Of a stretch of 64,000 nucleotides of DNA, positions 32,065 through 41,728 are shown one piece after another. Position 1 is the first letter of the stretch, and the number at the start of each line of letters is the position of its first letter. The DNA lies in assembly GCF_900113715.1 (NCBI RefSeq), contig NZ_FOQK01000015.1:1-64000 (forward strand), written 5' to 3'. Source of the DNA: Pseudoselenomonas ruminantium. GTDB taxonomy: Bacteria > Bacillota > Negativicutes > Selenomonadales > Selenomonadaceae. The translations under genes were made by a program, and so were the position numbers. The notes beneath the pieces were generated by a model. The model worked only from the letters and a program-made list of their open reading frames with translations, was not told the origin of the DNA and ran no database searches.

Positions 32065-33459
32065 TCACTGGCCATACTGCGGGATGGGCTTCTTCGTGAG
32101 CTTCTTGGTGATCCAGGCAAAGTGCGCATTAAGGTACTCCCCGACACGCTCGCCGATGTATTTCTTGCCATAGTAGTCTGGATGCAGGCCATCGGTCGTG
32201 TAGTTGGCACGCAGCCAGCCATTGCTGTCAGCCAGCATCGTCGATACATCGATGCAATAGCGCTGCTGCATGACCCAATCGTTGATATACTGCATATGCA
32301 CCTGCCAGTCTCCCGGCGGTGCTTCGATATGCGCGCGCTTCACCATCAGCGCCGGATTGATCGGCGTCGCGGTCAGGAACACGGGGATGATGCCATACGC
32401 ATCGCATTTGTCGCGCATGAGCTGCAGGTTCTGCACCGTCGTCCAGCCGTTGACCGTGCCGCGGAAATCGTTGACGCCGCCCATGATGATCAGCACGCGG
32501 GGCGAGAACGGCAGGATATCGCGCTCAAAGCGCTCGATCATATCAGCCGTCGTATTGCCGCTATAACCGATATTCTTGACAGGAACACTCGCATAGGATT
32601 CCCAGTCATAGAGCAGATACCCCGGCGGCACCGACATGGCGCCGCCACCATGGGTGATGCTGTCGCCGAGAGCCGCGATCGGCGTCGGCCCCTTCACCTC
32701 GAAGAATACCTTCTCCGACCACTCGCTGGTCGGATTCCCGGCCCCATCGACACTGCGCACCTGCCAGAAGTAACGGCCTGGCGTCGTGAAGCCGCCCTCC
32801 TCATAGACATCATACTCGCCAGCGCTCAGCGTATGCACCAGCGAATTGCCCCAGCTGGCCACGCGGTATACGCTGACCTCATGCTGCTTGGCCCCAGCCA
32901 GCGGCACCCACGAGTATACCGGATAGACCGGCGCATAATCCATGCCGTCAAACTGCGTCGTCGGCTTGGGAGCCTTCGGATTGATCTCGCTGCCCTCGAT
33001 TATGGGACGCGGCTTCGAAAAGTGCCCGATGGCCTTGCCATTGTAGTCCAGCGCGCAAACCTTCCAATAGAACTTCCCTGCCTCGCTGCCGAAACGGCTC
33101 AGGTCGATATCCACGCCATTCGTGAAAATCTGTTCTTTCGTCACGGCAATGTTGGACGGATCATCCTGCTCCGACCGCAGGATAACGACCTGATACTGCA
33201 CAGCGCTCGGCTGTTCCTTCCAGGTAAGCCGCACATGCTGGATACTAGCAGCAGCCGGCTGGCTGGCGGCTGCACGCACTGCCTTGCCCGCCTTGGCATC
33301 GCCAGGCAGCGCGATGACCCGCGAGGTATTCTGTGCCGTGCACACCGTGCGCAGCGTAGATGAGGTTGCTGCTGCCGCCATCTCCGTCCCGGCCAATAAT
33401 CCGGCAACCAGGCAAAGCGAGCCTGCCAGCAGCCACTTTTTCTTTATCGTCAGCTTCAT
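32065..33459 (-). CDS. Exported SGNH/GDSL-family hydrolase with two FN3-like modules
   Basis: About 464 residues with a signal peptide (1-30). Two beta-sandwich, fibronectin-III-like modules (about 55-155 and 165-255, with repeated FYWKV/YFWQVRSVDGAGN). The SGNH domain follows: block I ALGDSITHGG (Ser), block III GGVNDF (Asn) and block V DGLHPDYYG (Asp/His). Such enzymes are lipases or carbohydrate O-acetyl esterases. The ATG at 33457-33459 was chosen by signal peptide quality; the ribosome site is weak. Confidence 0.8.
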   Translation of the reverse strand: MKLTIKKKWLLAGSLCLVAGLLAGTEMAAAATSSTLRTVCTAQNTSRVIALPGDAKAGKAVRAAASQPAAASIQHVRLTWKEQPSAVQYQVVILRSEQDDPSNIAVTKEQIFTNGVDIDLSRFGSEAGKFYWKVCALDYNGKAIGHFSKPRPIIEGSEINPKAPKPTTQFDGMDYAPVYPVYSWVPLAGAKQHEVSVYRVASWGNSLVHTLSAGEYDVYEEGGFTTPGRYFWQVRSVDGAGNPTSEWSEKVFFEVKGPTPIAALGDSITHGGGAMSVPPGYLLYDWESYASVPVKNIGYSGNTTADMIERFERDILPFSPRVLIIMGGVNDFRGTVNGWTTVQNLQLMRDKCDAYGIIPVFLTATPINPALMVKRAHIEAPPGDWQVHMQYINDWVMQQRYCIDVSTMLADSNGWLRANYTTDGLHPDYYGKKYIGERVGEYLNAHFAWITKKLTKKPIPQYGQ

Positions 33460-33605
33460 ATCTTCTATCAAACTCCATTCATATGCTGCCGCCTTCCGCG
33501 GCGACTTTCCTCATTATAGCACCAAGCCCCCCGATTATCAAAAGCAAATCTTCTGTCTTCCCAATCCTTGGAGTTTTTAGAAAAAACAATCATCAACAGA
33601 AAGTC

Positions 33606-33660
33606 TTGCGACAGTTGACATGACAGTTTATAATACAAGCATGTTCAGCTGTCTTGTCAA
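33606..33660 (+). promoter_or_regulatory. Promoter with flanking inverted repeat, MFS gene
   Basis: TTGCGA (33606-33611), 17-nt spacer, TATAAT (33629-33634). TTGACATGACAG (33615-33626) in the spacer and CTGTCTTGTCAA (33649-33660) after the start form an inverted repeat with 11 of 12 matches around the -10 box. Likely a repressor site. Confidence 0.6.
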
Positions 33661-33703
33661 TGACAGCCGCAAAATCAACTGTATCTGAAAAGAGGTTTTA
33701 CAC

Positions 33704-35047
33704 ATGATACTTGAACGCCTGGAACAGCTGCCCGTCGGCTCTTTCCACTACAAGCTGCTGCTCGTCACGGGCCTCGGCTGGCTGTTTGACTCGATGGACA
33801 CAGGGCTCATCGCTTTCGTCCTGCCTGTCCTCGCCAAGGAATGGAGCCTGACGCCGGCGCAGGTCGGCTGGATTGGCTCAATCGGCCTCATCGGCATGGC
33901 ACTTGGTGCCGTGCTCGCCGGCACTCTCGCCGACCATATCGGCCGCAAGAAGGTCTTCACCATCACGGTGCTGCTCTACAGCCTGTCGACTGGCATGTGC
34001 GCACTGGCCTGGAGCTATGAATCCCTGCTGTTCTTCCGCTTCCTCGTCGGCTTCGGCCTCGGCGGCGAGCTGCCCGTAGCGGCGACGCTCATGAGCGAAT
34101 ACGCACCTACCCACCTGCGCGGCCGCTTCATCGTGCTGCTCGAAAGTTTCTGGGGCGTCGGCTGGCTCGTCGCAGCCTGCATCGCCTATCTCCTGATCCC
34201 GGCCTTCGGCTGGCAGATTGCTTTCGTCATCGGCACGCTGCCGGCGCTCTACGTGTTCCTGATCCGCCTGCACATGCCTGAGTCGATCCGCTACCTGCTG
34301 TCGAAGAACCGCATCGACGATGCCAAGGAAATCATCCTCAGCCTCGAGCAGAAGCTCGGCGTCACGAGCCAGCCCTTTGCTGCTGCACTCAGTGCTGCCG
34401 AACGCGGCAGCGAACAAAAAGCAGCCCCGAAATTCACGACACTTTGGACGAAACCCTTCCGCACGCGCACGGCCATGCTCTGGCTCGCCTGGTTCGGCAT
34501 CGTCTACAGCTACTACGGCATCTTCATGTGGCTGCCGTCCATCGTCTACGCCCAGGGCTTTGCCGTCGTCAAGACCTTCGAGTACGTGCTCATCATGACC
34601 CTTGCCCAGCTGCCTGGCTACTATGCCGCCGCCTGGCTCGTCGATGTCATTGGCCGCAAATACACGCTGTCGCTGTTCCTGCTGCTCTCGGGCATCTGCA
34701 GCTTCTTCTTCGGCAATGCCGCTGACGCTTCGTCCCTCCTGATGTGGGGTGCCGCCATGAGCTTCTTCAATCTCGGTGCCTGGGGCGTCATCTATACCTA
34801 CACCCCCGAGCAGTACCCGACCGCCATCCGCGCCCTCGGCAGCGGCTGGGCCGCAGGTTTCGGCCGCATCGGCGGCATGCTCGCACCGATGCTCGTCGGC
34901 GTCATGCTCGCCAATGCCATGGGCATGAGCTACATCTTCATGATGTTTGCCTCGGTGCTCATCATCGTCTCGGCCATCGTCATCGGCCTTGGCAAGGAAA
35001 GCAAACAGAAAACACTCGAAGAGCTCGAGACCGCTCTCGATTCCTAA
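33704..35047 (+). CDS. MFS transporter, NiaP-like
   Basis: 447 residues, 12 TM segments, with DxxxxGRKK (ADHIGRKKVF) and GFGLGGELPVAATLMSEYAPTHLRGR. N-terminus LLVTGLGWLFDSMDTGLIAFVL and the acidic TM1 region match the NiaP/YceI subgroup (nicotinate) and related aromatic-acid:H+ symporters. Substrate is not settled by sequence. Strongly biased, GC-rich codon use. Monocistronic with terminator at 35061-35089. Confidence 0.8.
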   Translation: MILERLEQLPVGSFHYKLLLVTGLGWLFDSMDTGLIAFVLPVLAKEWSLTPAQVGWIGSIGLIGMALGAVLAGTLADHIGRKKVFTITVLLYSLSTGMCALAWSYESLLFFRFLVGFGLGGELPVAATLMSEYAPTHLRGRFIVLLESFWGVGWLVAACIAYLLIPAFGWQIAFVIGTLPALYVFLIRLHMPESIRYLLSKNRIDDAKEIILSLEQKLGVTSQPFAAALSAAERGSEQKAAPKFTTLWTKPFRTRTAMLWLAWFGIVYSYYGIFMWLPSIVYAQGFAVVKTFEYVLIMTLAQLPGYYAAAWLVDVIGRKYTLSLFLLLSGICSFFFGNAADASSLLMWGAAMSFFNLGAWGVIYTYTPEQYPTAIRALGSGWAAGFGRIGGMLAPMLVGVMLANAMGMSYIFMMFASVLIIVSAIVIGLGKESKQKTLEELETALDS

Positions 35048-35060
35048 GCATATCCATAGC

Positions 35061-35089
35061 AAAGGACCGGCTGCTACAGCCGGTCCTTT
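35061..35089 (+). terminator. Terminator of the MFS gene
   Basis: AAAGGACCGGCTG, loop CTA, CAGCCGGTCCTTT: a perfect 13-bp stem between convergent genes. Confidence 0.9.
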
Positions 35090-35098
35090 GTCGTCCCT

Positions 35099-35875
35099 TC
35101 AGTTCTCCGTCTCGCTTTCGAGCCGCAGGCCCCCCGTCACCTGCTGCATGAAGGCCTTGGGCGTCGTATGGAGATATTTCTTGAACACCGCACAGTAATT
35201 CTTGTAATCGCCAAAACCGGTCTGCTCGGCCACCTCGTAGACACGCCAGGTGCCAGCCGCCAGCAGCTCGATGCTCTGCTGCAGCCGGTACTGTGCGAGC
35301 AGTGTCCCGAAGGTCTGCCCGGTCTCCTCCTTGATCTTGCGCGACAGGTAGCTCATCGATACGCCCTGCTCCGCGGCCAGCGTCTCGATGCTCAGCCTTC
35401 CCTGGTAGCCGTTCTTGATGGCCGTCAAGACATGGTGCACATAGGGATTGCCCGCATGATACTCGTGGAAAAGCTCCGGCACAGCAGGTGCCGCTGGCAC
35501 TGCTGCCGCCTCGCCGGCAATGCGCCGCAGCACAGCGGCCAGTTCCTCCTCGTCCACCGGCTTCAGCAGATAGTCGGCGGCTTGCAGGCGCACAGCCTCC
35601 TGGGCATACTCGAAATCGGCATAGCTCGTGAGGAACACGATCCTTGCCGCACTGTGCCCGCGATGGAGCTGCCGCGCCAGTTCCAGACCGTCCATGCGCG
35701 GCATGCGGATATCGGTCAGCACCACATCGGGCTCGGTTTCCTGGATGGCCGCCAGCGCCGCCATCCCATCGGCAGCCTCGCCGACGACCTTGGCCCCCAG
35801 CCGCAGCCAGTCGATGGTGCAGACCAGCCCGCGCCGGATGATTTCCTCATCTTCGACGATGAAGAGCTTCAGCAT
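35099..35875 (-). CDS. Response regulator, YesN type (REC + AraC HTH)
   Basis: 258 residues. REC domain (1-120): acidic pair VEDEE, phosphorylation Asp in VVLTDIRMPRMDG (near 55), conserved Thr/Ser in FLTSYAD and Lys in LLKPVDE. The C-terminal AraC double HTH (about 150-250) has GVSMSYLSRKIKEETGQTFG and VAEQTGFGDYKNYCAVFKK. It overlaps the sensor kinase gene by 7 bp and probably activates the ABC operon just upstream. Confidence 0.9.
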   Translation of the reverse strand: MLKLFIVEDEEIIRRGLVCTIDWLRLGAKVVGEAADGMAALAAIQETEPDVVLTDIRMPRMDGLELARQLHRGHSAARIVFLTSYADFEYAQEAVRLQAADYLLKPVDEEELAAVLRRIAGEAAAVPAAPAVPELFHEYHAGNPYVHHVLTAIKNGYQGRLSIETLAAEQGVSMSYLSRKIKEETGQTFGTLLAQYRLQQSIELLAAGTWRVYEVAEQTGFGDYKNYCAVFKKYLHTTPKAFMQQVTGGLRLESETEN

Positions 35876-37584
35876 ACTTCTTCCTCCTGTCTTGGCAGGC
35901 GCATCTCCACGCGCGTCCCGCCGCTGGCCGGCTGCAAGAGCTTGAGCCCATAGGCCATGCCGAACATCAGCTGGATGCGGCGGTGGACATTGTAGATGCC
36001 CTTGTGTATCGAATTGTTCTCGCCCTCCCGCAGCAAGCGCTGCAGATGCGCGAACACCTCCGCTGTCATGCCCTGCCCCTTGTCCTCGATGATGACCATG
36101 AGATCATCGCCGATTGCGTTGACACTGAGCCGCACATCGATCGTGCCATCGGCAGCCTCGCCATACTTTATCGCATTCTCCAGCACCGGCTGGAATAGCA
36201 GCTTCGGGATATGGCAGCCATGGGCGCGTTCGTCGATGTATTCCGTATAATGCAGCCGCCCGCCAAACCGGTACTGCTGGATCTTCATATAGCTGTGCAG
36301 ATACTCCAGATCCTTCTCCAGCTGGACACGCCGCACCTCGCCATTGATGCTGTAACGCAGCAGGGCCGACAGCGCCTGTATCATCTTCATGGCCGCCTCA
36401 GCATCGAGCTTGACCATGAACTTGATGTTCTCCAGCGTATTGAACAGGAAATGGGGATTAAACTGCGACTCCAGCTGCCGCACCTCCGAGATGACCGAGG
36501 CCCGTGTCTCGGCCTCCTTCTGCCGCATGAGCTCCTGCAGGCTCTCCGTCATGCGGTTGTACTCTTCCTCGATGATGGCCAGCTCACTGCCTGCATGCAC
36601 CTCCAGCTGCTGCCCGAGATGCCCCGCCTTGACGCGGGCAAACGCAGCCACGAGATCATCCACCGCCTTGGAGCGCGCGCGGCTTTCCCGTCCGACACTC
36701 ACAAGGATGATGGGAATCATGATAAGCACCACGCCGAGCAGTATCCCCGCCCCGAGCAGATACCGCAGCAAGAGATCTGTGACCGGCGATACGGCATAGA
36801 CCGTATACCGGCGGCCATCGCCGTGGCTGATGACCTGCTGGCTCGTCACATAGTATTCACGACCCTTGACCTGCACAAGGCCATCGCTCGACGAGCGGAA
36901 GGGCTCAGCGACCTTGTTCATCTGCACCGCATAAGATGCCCCCGCTGTGATCTGCGCATTGTCAAAGGGGTCCGCCACCACGAAGTCCAACCGGTCCGAC
37001 GTGATGTTGCGTTGCAGGTATTCGCCGGGTATCCGGAAGAAAAACCAGCCCGCGATCTGCCCACCCTGCTTGACGGCCTGGCCCACCAGCAGATCGTGCC
37101 CCCCGGTGTCGCCTCGCGTCACGAACTCGATCACCGGAGCCTCTGCCTGCTTTTCCATGCGCTGCAGGATGCCGCCCGCTGGATAGAAGGGCTGCAAGAC
37201 ATCCGGCAACAGCTCCGAACTGCCCAGCAATACGTGCCCCTCACGGTCAAGCAGATAAAACTGGGTGCCATCGTGGGTGATATTCACTTCATGATATAGA
37301 TAGCTGTAGATTTCCGCCCGCTTCTGCGGATCCGTCTGCCACTGCGTCAGATCTGCCGATGTCTCCAGCGTCGCCACGGCGCGTTCCGTCCGCTGCCAGT
37401 AGTCGGCAAAAATCCCCTGCATGACTTCAGCCACCACGGCCCGCTGTTCGTGGTTCGTCCCGGTCACATAATGCTTCCAGCTGAACAGCATCAAAAGCGA
37501 TCCGAGCACTGCCAGTATGAGCACCGGCATCAGCGCATATTTGGTCAGCGCGCGCCGGACTTCCTCCTGAAAGGTATGCTGCAT
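35869..37584 (-). CDS. Sensor histidine kinase, YesM/LytS type
   Basis: 571 residues: TM1 about 15-36, extracytoplasmic Cache-like sensor (about 40-265), TM2 about 270-295, HAMP about 296-350, His_kinase domain with the phospho-acceptor His in QFNPHFLFNTLENIKF (near 383), and an HATPase with GQGMTAEVF. The partner regulator follows directly. Position next to a ferric/sugar-phosphate-type ABC transporter suggests it senses that transporter's substrate. Confidence 0.9.
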   Translation of the reverse strand: MQHTFQEEVRRALTKYALMPVLILAVLGSLLMLFSWKHYVTGTNHEQRAVVAEVMQGIFADYWQRTERAVATLETSADLTQWQTDPQKRAEIYSYLYHEVNITHDGTQFYLLDREGHVLLGSSELLPDVLQPFYPAGGILQRMEKQAEAPVIEFVTRGDTGGHDLLVGQAVKQGGQIAGWFFFRIPGEYLQRNITSDRLDFVVADPFDNAQITAGASYAVQMNKVAEPFRSSSDGLVQVKGREYYVTSQQVISHGDGRRYTVYAVSPVTDLLLRYLLGAGILLGVVLIMIPIILVSVGRESRARSKAVDDLVAAFARVKAGHLGQQLEVHAGSELAIIEEEYNRMTESLQELMRQKEAETRASVISEVRQLESQFNPHFLFNTLENIKFMVKLDAEAAMKMIQALSALLRYSINGEVRRVQLEKDLEYLHSYMKIQQYRFGGRLHYTEYIDERAHGCHIPKLLFQPVLENAIKYGEAADGTIDVRLSVNAIGDDLMVIIEDKGQGMTAEVFAHLQRLLREGENNSIHKGIYNVHRRIQLMFGMAYGLKLLQPASGGTRVEMRLPRQEEEVC

Positions 37585-37652
37585 CCCGTCGCCTCCGTCT
37601 TATTTCTTCTTATAGTATATCATTATAGCGGACCTGCTGTCCAAACGAAAGA

Positions 37653-37673
37653 GTGCTGCCCCATGGACAGCAC
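37653..37673 (-). terminator. Small hairpin after the ABC binding-protein gene
   Basis: GTGCTG CCCCATGGA CAGCAC. A six-bp stem in the 114-bp gap between the ABC operon and the kinase gene; may separate the two transcripts. Weak. Confidence 0.45.
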
Positions 37674-37698
37674 CCCTTGCCTATCGATAATATTCCTA

Positions 37699-38748
37699 TC
37701 ACTGCACGCTCGTGAAGATATCCTTGAATTTGTCGAGCCATGCTTTCTTGTTCTTGTTGACGACTTCCTCGTTGTCGGTGATCGTGTTGATCTGTGCTTT
37801 CTCAAGCAGGCCGACTGGTGCCGGTACATCGTCACGGACACTGCGACGATGCAGTTTCTGCGTAATCAGCGTCTGGGCATTCTTGCTCGTGATGAAGTCG
37901 ATGAACTTCTTGGCATTTTCCATATGTTTCGCGTTCTTGATGATGTAGATGCCATCCGGCTTGGAAATGACGCCTTCTTTCATATAGACGAGCTTGACAT
38001 GAGCACCATCGGCAACGTATTTCGCGCCGCCTTCCTCAAACGTGCAGCCTACGGCATACTCACCATCAGCTACGCCTTTGTAGACGGCCGAGGAACCAGA
38101 CAGCAGCTTGCCATCAAGGTTCGCGCAGAATTTCTTGATATAGTCCCAGCCATCATCGGGATTGCCCTTGCCCATCGCATAGAGCATGTTGATGAGATGC
38201 TCATACGAAGACGAGGATTTTGACGGGTCAGCCATGGCGATCTTGCCCTTGAGGGCCGGATTCAAGAGATCCTCATAGCCTTCCACCTTGACATCGCCGA
38301 TGAGGTCGGTGTTGACCATGATGACGCTCGGGATATCCGTGAAGCGCGTGATGGAACCTTCCTCATTCTTGAAAGCCGGCTGGATATGATCCTCGTTGGC
38401 GGATTTATACGGTTCGAAGAGGTCGGCTTTCGGTTTCATTGTCGACAGCGAACCGCCCCAGAAGATATCGGCCAGCGGATTGGCCTTCTCCGACTCCACG
38501 CGTTTCAAGAGCTCGCCGGTACCAGCCGCAACGACTTCCACCTTGACACCGCTTTCCTTCTCAAACTCCTCCACGAGCGGATTGATGAAGGACAACGGAT
38601 GCGGGCAGTAGATGACAATCTTGTTTTCATCGCTGCCGCTGCCAGCAGAGCCTTTTGCCGCCTGCTTGTCACCACCGCCGCAGCCGGCGAAGCACGTGGT
38701 CAGCATTGCCGCGCCTAAGAGCGTGGCAATAATCTTCTTGAGTTTCAT
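37699..38748 (-). CDS. ABC transporter substrate-binding lipoprotein (Fe3+/AfuA type)
   Basis: 349 residues with lipobox TTCFAGCGGG (Cys about 22). Family features: IVIYCPHPLSFINPLVEEFEKESGVKVEVV, then ADIFWGGSLSTM. These belong to the FbpA/FutA/AfuA/PhnS cluster, whose members bind ferric ion, sugar phosphates or 2-aminoethylphosphonate. Tyr pairs typical of iron-binding FbpA are not obvious, so substrate stays open. Third gene of the operon. Confidence 0.82.
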   Translation of the reverse strand: MKLKKIIATLLGAAMLTTCFAGCGGGDKQAAKGSAGSGSDENKIVIYCPHPLSFINPLVEEFEKESGVKVEVVAAGTGELLKRVESEKANPLADIFWGGSLSTMKPKADLFEPYKSANEDHIQPAFKNEEGSITRFTDIPSVIMVNTDLIGDVKVEGYEDLLNPALKGKIAMADPSKSSSSYEHLINMLYAMGKGNPDDGWDYIKKFCANLDGKLLSGSSAVYKGVADGEYAVGCTFEEGGAKYVADGAHVKLVYMKEGVISKPDGIYIIKNAKHMENAKKFIDFITSKNAQTLITQKLHRRSVRDDVPAPVGLLEKAQINTITDNEEVVNKNKKAWLDKFKDIFTSVQ

Positions 38749-38780
38749 GAGAAATTCCTCCTTTTGCTATGACATGTCAT

Positions 38781-40442
38781 TTATAACGTCACATCGCGGC
38801 GGCCGGACACCTTGAAGAAGATGACCATTGCCGTGATTGTCGTCAACGTGAGGATGGTGGACAAAGCCGCGGCCGTACCGTAGCTGGCACGGATGACCTC
38901 GGTGTAGATGGCGACCGACATCGTCTTGGTCGCCCCTGTGAACAGGATGACCGAGGAACTCAGCTCATTGATGGCCGTGATCCACGAGATGATGGCACCG
39001 CTCATGACACCGGGCAGCATCATGACAGCCGTGACCTTGAAGAAGGTCTTGACCGGCGATGCGCCGAGGCTGATGGACGCCTCCTCAAGGCTCGGGCTCA
39101 GCTGGTAAAGGATAGCGGAACTCGAGCGCAGGGTGTACGGGAGACGCCGGATCACAAGGGAGATGATTATGATGAGAGCTGTGCCGGAAAGCAGCATCGG
39201 CTCTTCGTTGAAGGCCAGCAGCAGCGTGATACCAAGGACAGACCCTGGAATGATATACGGGAACATCGTCAAGGTATCGATGATATCGGTCAGCCAGCTC
39301 TTGCGCCGCGTAGTCAGATAGGCAACCGTCATGCCGAGGAACACGATGGCCAGCATGGCCGCCGTACTGAATAGGTAGGTATTCGATACGGCCGTCCCCA
39401 ATTCGCTGAAGATGCGGATATAGCTGTCAAAGGAATAGCCCTCGATGAAGATCGAACCGTTCGTCTTCAAAAACGATGTGTAAATGACGACGAGCTGCGG
39501 AATCATCGACAAGCCTACCAGCGTGTAGATGCAGACATGCATGATGACGTTCTTGACGCCATGCAAAGCGCCCATCTGCATCGGACGCAGCGAGCTCATC
39601 GTGAAGGACTTGCGGTTGACCACGTACTTTTGCAGCATGAAAATCGTCGACGTTATCAGCACCATGATGGCTGCCATTGCAGCCGCAAAGTTCGCCTGAT
39701 CGCCGACCTCATTGATGAATTCCGAATAAATCATGACCGGCATAACGTTGAAACCCTCACCGATCAGCATCGGCGTACCGAAATCAGCCATGGCATTCAT
39801 AAAGACCATCAGCGCACCAGCCAGGATTGTCGGCGTGATGAGCGGCAAGATGATCGTCACGACCTTGCGGATGCCGCTGCAGCCCAGGCTTTCTGCCGCC
39901 TCGATGAGCGCCGAGTCGATATTCTTCATCGCGCCGGCCACATAAAGGTAGATGAATGGATAGAGCTTGAGCGTCAATACCAGCAGGATGCCGGCAAAGC
40001 CATAGATAGACGGGAAATCAATGCCGTATTCGGCCAGCCACTTGGTCAGTATGCCGCTGCGGCCACCGATCAAGATCCACGAATAGGCGCCGATGAACGG
40101 CGGCGATAAGAGCGAGATGATGATGCAGATCTCGACAATGCTCCGCCCCTTGACGCGGTAAAGCGTCATGAAATAGGCCAGCGCCGTACCGATGATGACC
40201 GCTAGGATCGTCACGCTCGTCGTGACCGAGAAGCTGTTGATCATCGACTGGTAGTAGTATTTGCGTTCAAAGAAGTGTGCAAAGTTCGCCATCGACCAAG
40301 CACCGGTCGCAGCATCCTGGAAGGCACTGACAAAGAGGGCAAACAACGGATAGATCAGGAACAGGCCAAAGATTATGATGGACAGCAGCGTAACCCAGGC
40401 CCAGAAATCCCACCGGAAACGTCTATTCATTTTCCACCACAC
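38781..40442 (-). CDS. ABC transporter permease, fused two-domain (FbpB/AfuB type)
   Basis: 553 residues, about 12 TM helices, made of two permease repeats. Each has an EAA-type coupling loop: LIEAAESLGCSGIRKVVTIILPL (near 178-200) and LEEASISLGASPVKTFFKVTAVM (near 452-474). A single chain thus provides both halves of the channel. It overlaps the ATPase gene by 20 bp. Confidence 0.9.
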   Translation of the reverse strand: MWWKMNRRFRWDFWAWVTLLSIIIFGLFLIYPLFALFVSAFQDAATGAWSMANFAHFFERKYYYQSMINSFSVTTSVTILAVIIGTALAYFMTLYRVKGRSIVEICIIISLLSPPFIGAYSWILIGGRSGILTKWLAEYGIDFPSIYGFAGILLVLTLKLYPFIYLYVAGAMKNIDSALIEAAESLGCSGIRKVVTIILPLITPTILAGALMVFMNAMADFGTPMLIGEGFNVMPVMIYSEFINEVGDQANFAAAMAAIMVLITSTIFMLQKYVVNRKSFTMSSLRPMQMGALHGVKNVIMHVCIYTLVGLSMIPQLVVIYTSFLKTNGSIFIEGYSFDSYIRIFSELGTAVSNTYLFSTAAMLAIVFLGMTVAYLTTRRKSWLTDIIDTLTMFPYIIPGSVLGITLLLAFNEEPMLLSGTALIIIISLVIRRLPYTLRSSSAILYQLSPSLEEASISLGASPVKTFFKVTAVMMLPGVMSGAIISWITAINELSSSVILFTGATKTMSVAIYTEVIRASYGTAAALSTILTLTTITAMVIFFKVSGRRDVTL

Positions 40443-41547
40443 CTTCCATCAGACTGCGGCTGCCATCGGCAATGAACACATTGACCTTCATGGCATTCGG
40501 TTTCAGATAGACCGTATCGCCCACCTCAAGGATCTTCTCCGCATGGCCGAGATCCTGGCTGAACTCAATCGAAGGCTGATTCGGCAGGATCATCTCCTCA
40601 GGGAAGCTCAGACTGTAATTCACATACTTGCCGAGGAAAACCTTCGTCGCCACCTGGCAGCGGACGCCTTCGCCCTCGCTGCAGATTGCAAACTCCTCGG
40701 GACGCACCGAGATGACAACCTCCTGCCCGTCCGCAGCCTCTTCGCTGAGGGTCGTCATCGGCAGGCGGAAGCCGTCGGCAAACACCACAGTCTTGCCTGC
40801 CCCATCCGCTTCGATATTGCCCTTGAACAGATTCGAGTGGCCGATGAACGTCGAGACAAAGATGTTGTAGGGACGCGTGTAGATCGTATGCGGCGATGCC
40901 GTCTGCTGGATGACGCCCTTCTTCATGACGGCGATGCGGTCAGAGATCGACAGGGCCTCTTCCTGGTCATGGGTGACATATACCGTCGTGATGCCGACCT
41001 GCTTCTGGACCTCACGGATGGCGGAGCGCATTTCCACACGCAGCTTCGCATCGAGGTTCGACAGCGGCTCATCCATCAGCAGCACGCTCGGATGGATGAC
41101 GATGGCCCGCGCCAGCGCCACACGCTGCTGCTGGCCGCCCGACAGCCGCTCGGGCAGGCGATCCTGATACTCGGTGATCTGCACGACATCGAGGATCTTA
41201 TCGACCTTCGCCTTCATCTCATCCTTCGGCATCTTGCGGAGCTTCAGTCCATACTCGACATTCTCACGCACGGTAAGATGCGGGAAGATCGCATAGCTCT
41301 GGAAGACCATGCCGATGTTGCGCTTATGCGCAGGGATATCGTTGATGACCTGCTCATTGAACTTGATGGCACCGCCCTCGATGCTATTGAAGCCGGCAAT
41401 CATGCGCAGGAGCGTCGTCTTGCCACAGCCCGACGGCCCCAGCAGGGTGAAGAACTCTCCATTATGGATATGCTCGGTAAGACCGGGGATGATGGTAATA
41501 TCCCCATACTTCTTGACGACATTATCCACGGATATGGCAACACTCAT
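40423..41547 (-). CDS. ABC transporter ATP-binding protein (FbpC/PotA type)
   Basis: About 374 residues from ATG 41545-41547, six bases after GGAGGAG. Walker A GPSGCGKTT, signature LSGGQQQRVALARAI, Walker B VLLMDEPLSNLD, H-loop VTHDQEEA, and a TOBE-like C-terminal domain (about 285-365). First gene of the operon, giving the order ATPase-permease-binding protein, the reverse of the usual fbpABC. Confidence 0.9.
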   Translation of the reverse strand: MSVAISVDNVVKKYGDITIIPGLTEHIHNGEFFTLLGPSGCGKTTLLRMIAGFNSIEGGAIKFNEQVINDIPAHKRNIGMVFQSYAIFPHLTVRENVEYGLKLRKMPKDEMKAKVDKILDVVQITEYQDRLPERLSGGQQQRVALARAIVIHPSVLLMDEPLSNLDAKLRVEMRSAIREVQKQVGITTVYVTHDQEEALSISDRIAVMKKGVIQQTASPHTIYTRPYNIFVSTFIGHSNLFKGNIEADGAGKTVVFADGFRLPMTTLSEEAADGQEVVISVRPEEFAICSEGEGVRCQVATKVFLGKYVNYSLSFPEEMILPNQPSIEFSQDLGHAEKILEVGDTVYLKPNAMKVNVFIADGSRSLMEGVVENE

Positions 41548-41596
41548 GTGGAACTCCTCCATTCCATTGTTTTATCTTGTTTTCTACTGTATCTCT

Positions 41597-41625
41597 ATTT
41601 TATCGAAACAATAAAATCAGAACAA
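41597..41625 (-). promoter_or_regulatory. Promoter of the ABC operon with short palindrome
   Basis: Minus-strand TTGTTC (41620-41625), 17 nt, TAAAAT (41597-41602). ATTTTAT and ATAAAAT arms with a 7-nt loop overlap the spacer and -10 box. It does not match a Fur box. Confidence 0.55.
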
Positions 41626-41728
41626 TCCAAAATAATGGATATTTGTCGTCAAAAATGAACTAACCTCTGCGAGGTTGTCCTTCACATTCGGGGAGTACTA
41701 CGAGGATAAACCAGCCAGTATGGAAAAA

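Noticed and set aside
41597-41625. Fur box at the ABC transporter promoter
   Set aside because: The AT-rich palindrome does not match the GATAATGATAATCATTATC pattern.
40375-41658. Plus-strand 427-residue ORF opposite the ABC ATPase gene
   Set aside because: Antisense shadow; the ATPase frame contains all ABC motifs.
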